Origin: Nymphaea colorata
Lineage: Eukaryota > Streptophyta > Magnoliopsida > Nymphaeales > Nymphaeaceae
DNA length: 64,000 nt
Reading direction: 5' to 3'
Assembly: GCF_008831285.2 (NCBI RefSeq)
Contig: NC_045140.1
Coordinates: forward strand, 17,482,370-17,546,369
Below, piece after piece: positions 1-10,228 of the stretch (within the stretch, counting starts at the first letter, position 1; each line of letters starts with the position of its first letter). Made by a program: the position numbers and the translations under genes. The notes beneath the pieces are model-generated. The model saw only the letters and a program-made list of their open reading frames with translations, had not been told where the DNA came from and ran no database searches.

Positions 1-228
1 CACTTTAGAAGAAAATGATACTTAGGCACACGTATAGAATGGAGAAGAATGTGAAATACTCAACATCAGGAATGAACTCGTTTTCGCATTTTCTGAAGGC
101 ATGGAAAACAATTAGATCTGGCACAATGACAAGCTCACTATAGATACTAAAATTTCTACAACACCCTTTTCTACAGTCATTTTTGTTTGGCGCAGACATC
201 CCTAACATTTTGACGTTACCTCTAAGAG

Positions 229-510
229 TGCACATAACAGTGTAATGATTGGTCCAATAAGTGCAACCACAATATGCAGAAGAAACAAATGTGCACATAG
301 AGGTAAATAACTATGAGGGACTGACTCCAAATATGGTCCATACAGCCTGCACCATCTTCGTAACAAAAAATGGACAGAAATTTCAAAAGATGAGACATTT
401 CTGAGTTCACAGTCCCACACCCATGTGCTTCTTGTATGTGATTTCCATTTTAATGAAGCACATGCAATGAGGCCATATATCAATATAAGTCGACATAAAC
501 TTCTGACCAT
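229..510 (-). CDS. Possible membrane-protein exon of an unidentified gene
   Basis: An open frame runs from an ATG at 510 to a GTAACG splice-donor-like site just below 229 (94 codons). A plausible acceptor (GTGGTGTAG) lies a little upstream of the ATG, near 538. The product would have two hydrophobic stretches, one near the N-terminus and one at the end (SYLPLCAHLFLLHIVVAL and onward). The next acceptor-like site is near 105, and joining there gives only eight more codons before a stop. I do not recognise the protein. T-rich sequence on the minus strand between 540 and 1630 looks like an intron, which fits a minus-strand gene starting near 2 kb. The frame could equally be chance or untranslated sequence. 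Confidence 0.2.
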
Positions 511-1634
511 CAATTCAATCAGAGCAACCTACACCACAACGACCTCCCATCTCAAAAAACAAGTTTGCTTCACAATTTCCAGTTTACAGTTAGATGCAAC
601 AAAAACACGAAAATAAGAAAACATAAACACAGAAGACTGCACATACTTCCCCAGCCACACATAATATGGAGGAAAAGGAAAAAAAAAACTTATCCACTCA
701 TGGATACTACAATCAAACATAGAGTGATAGTCACCCATTTCTCATCCACATAACAGACAAAGAACACAAAATATGCAGGTGAAAACTGCAAATAGTCCCT
801 GAATATCTTGATGATAAACCCTAACCCAACCAGAACCAACCATCTTAGCCTCTTCCATTTGACAAAAACAAACAAGAAAACTACCTGATAGTCTTTCTAT
901 ATCAAGGGAAAAGCCACTAATTATGAACATCAGTAACTAATTTCCACCACCAGTGGGTCGATGCCTTTCTGCTGAAAGAAACAGAAGACACCAATTCCTC
1001 ACTTAGCAGATTGAAAACGTCATTATCTCCTGTTAATAGAAGAAGAAACACAAACGTGGAAAGGAGAAAAGCAATTATGAAATAAATTCACCATCCGCCA
1101 GAATAATCAACAAGTAGCAACTCAAAAAGCTGGCTCTCGACTTAAGACCAAGAATTTACTTTTTTCCAGAATCAGGTCTAAGATTCTTGATAGAAACCAG
1201 AAAAAGATGATAAATTCTCAAATTTCAATTATCAGAAAAAGGAAAGTGCAAATTCTTTCTCAGCCAAAGGGAAGAAAAGTTGCATAGACTTAACTTCTTC
1301 AACCTATACGTTTCAAATGAAAACAGAAATTAAAACAACAGAAAAAGGCAAGGAAACCGCCATTAGTCCTTAAATTCAAGTCCAAAGAGAGACATGCAGC
1401 GGTCCGCAGCTCTAAAATCTTAGTTCTCGAGCCAGATCTACTTCCTTTTAGTGAATAAGCCAGAAACTTAACAGAAACCGCCAATTTTCTTTCTCTTATA
1501 GGAATTAAAAAAACCACGAAATCTCGCTTAGGCTCTCCTAGCTAAGAACGAAAAACTCAAAGTAGACAAAAAAAAAAAAGAATCTGCAGAAGCAAGAAGC
1601 AACAATTAGAACCTCAGAAATCGTACTTACATCC

Positions 1635-2300
1635 TAACATACAGATGTTTGGAATTAAAAAATAGGAAATTCCATGGACAGGCAGCAAGCAGCCATGGAG
1701 CACTTTAACATTCCACAAGCAGAAATCCTATGCCTTTGACACGTTTAAGGACCAAAATACGCCATCCCTACTCCGAGATCTGTCGGAAACTACGATTCCA
1801 AGAGTAATTCACCGTCCCACGCCACGAAAGCGACACGACTATGTCCAAGAGGAAGCAGAACCCTAACACGGCCGATCATCCCCATGCTTCCTCGGCGACG
1901 CACAAAAGAGAGGACGGAAGTAAAAGCGCTTACCTAAAGAGACCGTCAGCAGCTGTGCCTGTCCGCCTCACCGGAGCCCTGTCGGCTGTCGAGTTGCCGC
2001 TGGAGAGAGGCCACCGTCGCGATTTTTGTAAGCGCGGGTTCAGCTTCCACCTCGCAGAGAGAGGTCACTGGCTGCTCCCGGTTTCCCGCAGTAATGAACA
2101 GGCACGTGGCGGTGGACACGAAACGGTGAACCATAACCCCTCTTGCACGTTCTGTTGGTTTACCTGATTACTCCTCACAAAAGAAACAATGACGCATGTG
2201 TCCTCCAGCGATTCGGAGTTTCCCCGTTCAGTGACGAATCGGAATTCCAACCTTCCAAAATGAGTGCAACAAGTGTCTCGGTCGAGATCTAGATTGATCA
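1635..2300 (-). other. Possible 5' untranslated exon or promoter region
   Basis: This block is more GC- and CpG-rich than its surroundings, as at many plant gene starts. On the minus strand it has two good splice donors, GTAAGC near 1937 and GTAAGT near 1634, and is followed by a T-rich intron-like stretch. Short open frames exist on both strands but none has recognisable protein character. I read it as the 5' leader of the uncertain unit to its left. Confidence 0.3.
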
Positions 2301-2369
2301 TCTTTTTGTTTTTCTATCATGAAGTTGCTTGGGTACGAGATGCAACACTATAGTTAATTAATACCATTC

Positions 2370-2845
2370 ATAGGGTTGTTCAATGAGTCGAGCTAACTCG
2401 AGCTAAACTCGAACTCGCTAGATAAACTTGATTCCTTTAATAAACTAATCAAGTTCGAGTTAAGAAATCTCAACAACTTAAACTAGTCTTTGAGTTAAGT
2501 GGGCTCGACTTGATTAAGCTCAAGAAAAAATATATAAAATATAATTTCATAAAATTATAAAAAAAAAAAACAGATTATTCAAATGAGTATACAAGTGATG
2601 GGAGGTGTCATGTTTAAGTCTATATGTTGCCCCTTTCTAAAAAAATAAATTAATATTTTAATGAAATGATTGGCTCAGCTCAAGCCAATCTTCAGCTTGA
2701 GCTTAATCAAGCTTAATTGGACTGAGTTCGAGTTTTAAGAACTCAAGTAAGCCAAGATCGAGCTAATGAAATCAAACTCGAATCGAGCTCGAGCCAAGTT
2801 CGAGTTTCTTTCAAACTCGTCACTCACTCATTATAGTGTTCACTA
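2370..2845. mobile_element. Degenerate inverted-repeat element rich in CTCGAG-type motifs
   Basis: Both flanks are built from motifs such as GAGCTCGAG, AACTCGAGC and TCGAGTT, and the middle is AT-rich. The arms are roughly inverted copies of one another, each beginning near AATGAGT. Elements of this look are common non-autonomous (MITE-like) insertions in plant genomes. I could not find a convincing target-site duplication, so the exact ends are approximate. Confidence 0.5.
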
Positions 2846-5715
2846 GAATCAAACTAAAAATAGATTTTTCGGCCAACTCAACCAACTACATTATGTTCCT
2901 CGATGTCATACCATTAAAGACATGAGATTCTTTTGAAGAAACGTAATCAATTCCAAACGTGACCAGTCAATTGACCAAGCAGGAAACCGAGATAATCACG
3001 ATTGGGAGACCGAATCTTTTAAGATCCGATTCTGCCAATTCGTGAAAGTCACTTCGAAAGGGCGTTTGCCCTTACACCAGTCAAGTCAATGTATATCGTG
3101 ACGACTGCCAGTCAAGGAGACTCATACGCGCTAGAATCGACTGTCAATCCGTCATAGGAATCCAAGAATATCCTTGACTTTCAAAGTTTCGTGATCTTTC
3201 GAAGTCCACACCCTTCGTTCTTAGTGGTTGCAATTGAATACGGACTGGTCGGATCGGCTTGGTCCTGTTTCTTCAAGTATCGTCGCTATCGGAATCTTCA
3301 TGCTTCGCGAATTGAGTTTTTCTGTTTATACTTAAAAAAATAATTACAACATTAAAAAGATTACACAAACTTATCTAGCAGCGAAAACTATATTGATTAT
3401 GTTTATGTCAATTGAGTTCAAGGGCCGAGTAAAAATTTTTGTTATGAAGACTGAATTAAAGCTTATAAATTTTGACATGAGCCGAAATATCATTTTTCAA
3501 AATTTTTATATAGGATAAGTATTTTCTAAAATTTATATATAATTTTTTTTAATTTTTTTTAAGTGAAGCTAGGGCCCATGCTAGCCCCTCTGCTGGAGAT
3601 TTAGCTTTGCATGAACATGACAGGTACTTAAATTCAATTAGTGAATTATACCTTTTCGTCTGATTTGACTTCAATACGTGTTCTTTACCTTGTCAGATGT
3701 CCATGTATCACGATTTGAATTCAGATCCAATGTGAATCTGGAAAATTTAAGTCTCATTTTTTTTTTAGTTCGAAATCCAAATTTAATTCAAATCTAACTT
3801 TTAAATTCACAGCAGACTTCAAGGATTTTCAAAATGTATAAATATTGAATATAGACAGCAGGCCATATTGATGGTTGTTGTCCAACTAGATATTTATTTA
3901 AAACTGAACCCAAATCAGATCAGATGTCGTCTTTTAAATCAAATATGATCAGATTTTTATTTGGATGTTAATTCATTTTTTTTAAAATAGATTGATTATC
4001 GCTATCTTCGAATCTTTATTGATGGAAAATTAAAAGAATGCAGATCTAAACCCGAATTTGGCTCTGACATGAGGCATTTAATTGGATAAACCTCAATTTC
4101 GGTGGAGAGAATTTAATATGATAAGGGATCCTTGAGACATGAGATTACAGTGTCCAAACTCAACTTTTCTCTTATTATAAGATACTAAAAGGTGTGAGCC
4201 TGAATTCAGACATTGAGTTCTGATTGCACACGATGGAGCCATGAATTTTTATGTAGATATCATCTCTGTGGGATTGTCAATGTGGGTCCTTTTTGCTTAG
4301 ATTTGAAGTTATCATATGCATCTTTATCCGTATAATTTGAGGACAACACGCTACCTTCATTTAAAAAAGATAAAAAAAGTGATGTTTTGATTTTTTTTTC
4401 ATTTTTTCATATTTTTATATTTTTTGTATGTTTAAAATAATGTGGCAATATTTTTTTGTGGCAATAAGTGAACTAGAGAGCATGAAATTCTTATCTAACT
4501 TTTTTTTTTCTAAAATATATGACCTGCTTTTAGTGTTTGGACGTGTTCTTTGGTGCACTTCAACTAGTACATCAATGATTCATTTTTACCACATAAAAGG
4601 TTGACATCATAGTACTCAGAACTATAAACCAATCTCCAACTCAAGCAGAGGCGGAGGGAGGGGAGGGCCTAGGCCATATACCCTGGACAATGAAAAAAAA
4701 ATATTACATTGAAAAAAATAATTTTTTTTAATTGCGCCATGTATTTTTTAGATTTGAATTCAATTTGGCCCTACCTGAATCCAGAGGTTGAACTGTCGGC
4801 CCACGTCTCTGCCCATGAACCAAGACCCAACTTTAAGCTACGAATATCAAGTCCCAACTTTCTCATTTTTGTTGTTTGGGATCTTTGTCTTTGAGTGTTA
4901 CCCTCAAAAATAAGTCATAAAAAGCAGAAGAGGTGAAAAAATACATTCATGCAGATCGGCTACTAGGCTTTCTCAGCTCTCCAATGCGCTGTAAAGAGAA
5001 GAGAAAGTAAAAAATTTGTGGTGGTGGCGTTGGGCATGGATGGGTGACAAGTAGTGCATTGTCAATTAAGTCTGCATGTCGATGTTGACGAGCAGAACTA
5101 AAGTGATGCACTTTACATTAATATACTGGCAGCATGTAAAGCAAGACAGCATCACCTGACGAAAGTTGAGATGGGTCACCGTGTGACATCAAGATCATAT
5201 TGGTTCCCGCAATTCGCGGACCTCCGCTTTCTTCGACTGTATTTGAAATTTTATTACACAAACACACTCTCTCTCCCTCTCTCTCGCCCGCGGCTTGTGT
5301 TGTTTTCCTGCGCTTGGGATTGAGACCAGGTAGATGTAAATGTAACATGATTTCATGGTCATGATCCAATAATTAGGAGATCCATGATTTTGTGTGTCTA
5401 TATATATACTTTGGTTATCTAAAGTCACCAAGCCATCTAACCAATACCATCCATATAAAACCATATGAATGGTTAAGAGAAAAACAAGAAAAAAATTGTG
5501 CAAATAAATATTAGATAACAAAAATACCCATCACTTTTTTCTTCTTATTTTCCTTCTAACCACCCACCATGTTGGATCAATCAGTGCGAATTAAACGGCT
5601 TGGTAACTCGTCAATATTCTATTTTCTTATACAAGCACGCACGCGCACACACACACACACCAAAAAAGGTATAGTCTAACAAATCAGGCACAAGGTATGT
5701 TCTTATTCTATTCGT
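2846..5715. other. AT-rich spacer with decayed repeat ends
   Basis: No gene was found here. Near 3570-3600 the motif AGGGCCCATGCTAGCCCCTC, and near 4646-4690 the motif AGGCGGAGGGAGGGGAGGGCC, look like single ends of decayed MITEs or LTR fragments. Stretches around 3700-4100 are built from AATTCAAAT and AGATC-like words. A short CA tract lies near 5645-5660 and a CT tract near 5266-5285. Open frames in this stretch are short and overlap in several frames. Confidence 0.5.
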
Positions 5716-6284
5716 GTGAGTGCTACTCATTTACAACATGGGGAGTTAGGTTGGGAGGTGTTATTTGGTGGTTTTTATATGGGTTGTTTGGTGCCGCATT
5801 CTCTCTCAAGTGTGCATTGTAATTTCTTTTATAAGGTTAACCGAGCAACAAGGATTTTATGGGCTGAGTTACATTATTATCTCATGTTTGCTTTTCGTGA
5901 AAAAAGATCAATTGAAGTGGAGGGTTTCCTCAAACAACAAGGAGCTGAGGCAACTATTCCATCAAATGAAATTGAACATGTTTTCTATCTCTTCTCCAGA
6001 AACAAGTGGGATATTCCTTTGCAAAATTGTGCTCAATTTCATATGTGGCGATTCCACCAAAGATCTCTTTGTTAGTTGGGGAAGAATAATCGGATTTTTT
6101 GAGGAACGTATCGAAAGAGAATTTGATTTGGTTAGATAATATGTGGTTGGTTAAAGAAGGATCAGTTTTTTTTCGCAATGTATCGTCAGATATTCAATAT
6201 GAAGATCTATTTTGGTCTTATATAGGCAGTTGCCTAAAGACCCATATAATTGATTTTTATTTACATTTTGGTCGCTTCACATGA
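5716..6284 (+). pseudogene. Possible decayed coding sequence, family unknown
   Basis: Three long overlapping plus-strand frames (5716-6075, 5765-6139 and 6099-6284) cover about 570 bases in an otherwise stop-rich spacer. Translations are rich in Trp, Phe and Tyr. One frame begins with a hydrophobic stretch and a later one reads like a soluble segment ([19 protein letters not shown]). The pattern could be a frameshifted remnant of a gene or transposon. I do not recognise the family, and chance open frames are a real alternative. Confidence 0.2.
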
Positions 6285-6784
6285 TTAAATTCATTCACAT
6301 GATTAAATTTCTTAGCTACCACGGGTCCCAATCAAATAATTTGCAAGGTTGGTTGCAGTCCCACTTTCAAGCTTATGCGCTCATTGGCTGCAAATTTTCT
6401 TTCCTCCATTAAAGCTTTGGAATTCTAGAGTCGCAAGTTTTGTGTACCAACCAAAGCCTCGTGTTTGAAAAAACGAAGAGGAACTTCAACACTCAAACAC
6501 CGACTTATATAAATAAGACCAGCAGCTAAGACCAACCAGCTAGAAAGGTCCTATTCGTAGTCATAAACAATCAAAGCCGCAATTTTGTCGTCATGGGTAA
6601 AATGGGGCTAGCCATAGTTGTTGTGAACCAAGAATTAGTAACGCACTGGCTTTGGCTCTCAAGGGTCTGTTAGGTGATTGTGACGAACTGTTAAGGCCCT
6701 CTCCGGTTGATGCCTTGAAAATATTGAAACGAAAATAAGTTTTTAGAAATTTATTTTTAGAATTAAATTTAGAGGGAAAAACAA

Positions 6785-6985
6785 GTCAGTCGTATAAAAC
6801 GTGCAAAACACATTTAAAAAACACAAAAAATACATATTATACGCGTTTTATTTGATAAGAACGTGTATAAAACTAAAACGTGCAAAAACACAAAAAATGC
6901 ATATTATACACGTATAATTCATGTTTTTTGTGTTTTTTATATTTTTATCAATTTTTATTTTTTATAATTTTCATGATTTATTAAA
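6785..6985. repeat. AT-rich repeat with duplicated and inverted ACGTGCAAAACAC words
   Basis: A block near 6797-6850 (AAACGTGCAAAACACA followed by ACATATTATACGCGT) is repeated near 6867-6925 (AAAACGTGCAAAAACAC followed by GCATATTATACACGT). It is followed by a partial inverted copy, CATGTTTTTTGTGTTTTTT. This is the texture of a small non-autonomous element with internal duplication. No target duplication was identified. Confidence 0.5.
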
Positions 6986-8404
6986 TGTTTCATTTTTCTA
7001 AAAATGATTTATTACCGTATTATACCCGAGAAATTCCTCACCATATTAACATGTTTTCTTGTGACAAGGAAATCGACATGAAACAAAACACCAATATATT
7101 TGATGTGTTTCAAAAAAGAAAAATGATTTTTCTAAGGATCTCCGGAATTAACTTTGAACCAACTAACCACTCAGCTGTCTAAGGTTTGATATAGCCCTCT
7201 GTCAAGTTTTGAAAATTTAAAATTCTGTTATTAATTTTTTTTAATTTTTATTTGGCCCTTTCGTGATTTGAAAAGATTGGGGTTTGACTCCTGTTAAACA
7301 TTTTGAAAATTTTTATTTATTGCCCACCACAGTTTTCATTATGATGCATAATGCATACTGACTGCTTCAATTTCAGGACATGCAATAGAATTGTCATGTC
7401 TAAAAGGTGGTTGATTCGTTAACGAGTTCTAAAAAATCGAGTAAAGAATAGAGGTGCTATATATCTTCTTTTTCAGCTAAATCAAAGCTTGTATTTACAA
7501 TGACAAAGATAATATATTATCAATAACTTATGGTAATGGGATAGTGATGCCGGCCCAGAGCAGGTGTTTGAGTAGCTAATCATGTCTAGAACCACAGTCA
7601 CCGGCAGAAAAGAAAACGCGACCCAGATTTGCACCCAAACCGCACCACGTTCATTTCAGTTCATTTTTTGGGTTTTTTTAACAAATATAATATTATTAAT
7701 ATATATAATAATAAATTAATAATGAAAATAAATACTCTCGCTGCACCATTGCACCTAATTTTTTTGAAATGTCCGGCGCCGGCACCCGCACCCCTCATCT
7801 TGGTGACATAGTCTAGAAGTGCACGGCTCTGAAAATTAGACACTCCATATATGTTACACCATTTGAATTAAGGCTTCTTATTTATTGAGAAATTAAGCCG
7901 ATATGTTAGAGAATTAGCAGTTCTTGTCTGTTCATTTTAAAAAGTTTATAAGTGTTCATAAATATTGGAATTAGTTTTTGACATTTTGCAGAAAAAATGA
8001 AGAGTCATAATTTTCGATAAGTAATAGTGTTTGCAAAACATGTGCAAAAGAGCAAGAATTTTTATAGATACGAAGAGCTTAGAAGAAGTGAAGAGCTAAA
8101 ATTTTGTAACACCTTCATATGGAAGCCGAGTGGCTTAAATTTTAACAATTTAGTAATTTTTTTTCCCACAAAATGAGAAACCTTGTTAGAATCTATCTAT
8201 GGAAATCTCTCAGGCATTGTATTAAAGTATAGGTGTTCAGAAAAGTAGACATCAACAAGCAAAGGATATGATAGAACATTTATTACTGTATCCATTGTCG
8301 CCACTCACAGATTTCTGAAATGGTCATAAACAGTAGGTAAACGGATCAACAACCCCAGAGTCAATTTCAAATTCCCACTTATTGGCTACAACACTTTGTT
8401 TCTA
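6986..8404. other. Intergenic spacer
   Basis: No gene is supported here. The sequence is AT-rich with short open frames only. A GC-rich word near 7770-7792 (CCGGCGCCGGCACCCGCACC) stands out but has no recognisable role. Confidence 0.5.
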
Positions 8405-8830
8405 GGTAAGGATGTCAATAAATCTGATTTAGATCTGATATCCGAAGGAACCACATAGAAAAAATTGGGTATGGAAAAGAAATTGTTATCCGATTACAAA
8501 TTCAGATGAATTTGGATATAAGACATGACATCCAGTCGAATTCATATTCGAATTCGGATTCAAATTGAAGTAAATATTAACCAGATCTAGACTCTGATTG
8601 GGTATAGTATTAAATAAATAAATATCATGTACTCAATGCCTACAATATTGTTTGGACTCAGACGTTAATCTAAACGTTGGATTGGACTCAGACGTTAATC
8701 TAAAAATCAGATTTGGATTGGATTCAGATTGTGAATTCATATTTCAAATTCAGTTCAGATATGTCATAGATTTTCTAAATCTGAACTGAATTCAAACCTG
8801 AATACGTAGATATCCAAAAGCAGATACGGT
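8405..8830. repeat. Degenerate element made of AATCTGA / TCAGATT words
   Basis: The stretch begins with AAGGATGTCAATAAATCTGA and consists largely of CAGATT, GAATTCA and AATCTGAA words in both orientations, typical of a decayed MITE. It contains a short internal duplication: TTGGACTCAGACGTTAATCTAAA near 8653 is repeated, with one intervening change, near 8682. The right end is uncertain. Confidence 0.4.
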
Positions 8831-9204
8831 AAAGTGTGCACAGAACTAAATCTCATTTCTTACGAGTCACTGATCTGAATACTTATAACCCGTTTACCAC
8901 CAAACGAAGCAGATGCATGGAAGTCACCAGCTACATTATGTTTGTGAAATTTTTAAGACCAATTCATAAAAAAACTGGAAGACCCATATTCTCAATAGAG
9001 GAAAAGCTACATTTAATATAACGATTTTAGAACCTGTAAAGACCAGAGTTTGGCGAAGATGCTGGCGTTGCATGGAGAAAACCCAAACCGTTGGATTCAA
9101 TGCTTTCTTTTTTGATATCCTGTCTTATTCTTCTCACCTCATCTGTCTCTATTCCGGCTAAATCAGACCAGAGGTTTTCACTCTCTCCCTTTCTCCCCAC
9201 TGGA

Positions 9205-9520
9205 GAGGGTTGCTCTGGAACCTTTTGCAAAAAGAGGGTTTCAGTTCTTTGCCTCTGCATAGAGGGTTTTAAAAAGAGCTCTGAAACCCTCTATGCACAG
9301 GCAGAGGGTTTCGCTCTTTGAAATCCTCTATGCAGAGAGAGGCAGTTCTCAAACCCTCTACGACGCTGGTTTTGGGGAGCCGCCCTCTCCGTCCCTGTTC
9401 ACCATGATGTCACTCTCCCCCTTGCAGAACGTTTCAGAGAAACCCTTTGCGGGTAAACCCTCAAGACAGAGGGTTTCTTCTGAAACCCAGTCTCGAAGAG
9501 CCGCCCTCTCCCTCTAATGT
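9205..9520. repeat. Array of AGAGGGTTT / AAACCCTCT motifs with a 14-bp hairpin
   Basis: AGAGGGTT(T) or its complement occurs near 9214, 9233, 9261, 9284, 9303, 9351 and 9468, with weaker variants at 9321 and 9441. At 9256-9297, TGCATAGAGGGTTT and its exact reverse complement enclose 14 bases, giving a perfect hairpin. The word AGCCGCCCTCTCC occurs near 9378 and again near 9499. Local GC content is higher than in the flanks. Short open frames cross the array on both strands, but I would not call a gene. Confidence 0.6.
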
Positions 9521-9531
9521 GTCGGGTTCTT

Positions 9532-9552
9532 TCTCTCTCTCTCTCTCTCTCC
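9532..9552. repeat. CT microsatellite
   Basis: A run of about nine CT dinucleotides directly follows the AGAGGGTTT array. Confidence 0.85.
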
Positions 9553-10102
9553 CTACAGAATACATCGCCTCGCCAGCCATCGCAGGTGGCGAAGCTTCAA
9601 GCAGCCTCGCAGCCATCGCGGGAAGCAACGGTCTTATTTTTCATCGTGGAATTTTCCTCCGACCTCTCGGGGTGGGACGAAAATGTATATGTTAGGAAAT
9701 ATTTTAAATTTAATATGATATCTTGAAATTTTGGCTTTCACGCACCTCTTTATTTTCTTTTCCGGATACGCGCATACTCTACTTTTATCAAATTAAATGA
9801 GGTTGATTTAGGACACATCTTGAATGCACATTAAATGCAACTTTCGTTCAACATTGCACATTTTCTTAGAAGGTCATTCACTTTTCTTTTTCTTTTTTTT
9901 TGGTTCCTTGACGTATTATTTAATTTTTTCCTTTTCTTGTCGAACAAAGGTAAGTCCAATCCATGGTCGGGTCAGCTCTCATGGGTAATTTTGGGTTAAA
10001 CAGAACTGATGTTTCAGTTTGAGTTACGCACGCGCAAGGGGAAAGGAAAGTAGATGCGAGAGTCAATCAGTAATCATGTGAAGGAACCTCTTGATTATAT
10101 AA
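9553..10102. other. Spacer downstream of PDS5
   Basis: No gene is supported. The stretch is partly pyrimidine-rich (near 9880-9905) and ends where the 3' untranslated region of the minus-strand PDS5 gene probably begins. Confidence 0.4.
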
Positions 10103-10108
10103 TTTATT
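10103..10108 (-). terminator. Candidate poly(A) signal of PDS5
   Basis: TTTATT on the plus strand reads AATAAA on the minus strand, about 120 bases beyond the PDS5 stop codon. The spacing is normal for a plant near-upstream element. Actual cleavage is not visible from sequence. Confidence 0.4.
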
Positions 10109-10228
10109 TTAATGTACATTGTAATGTACAAACAGGAGCAGCCAGACAGAATCAATGCTGAGGAAAATGTTGATGAAGCATATTATTGCCTGATGCTAAA
10201 GTTTGCTGGAGGTGGGGTTTAACGCTCT

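Noticed and set aside
1841..2167. A 108-codon plus-strand frame starting MSKRKQNPNTADH
   Set aside because: It lies in a CpG-rich leader-like block, has no family resemblance, and the minus strand shows better splice sites.
2370..2845. Considered as a complete hAT MITE like the one at 63074
   Set aside because: The ends do not give matching terminal repeats with a clear 8-bp duplication, so it is called only a degenerate element.
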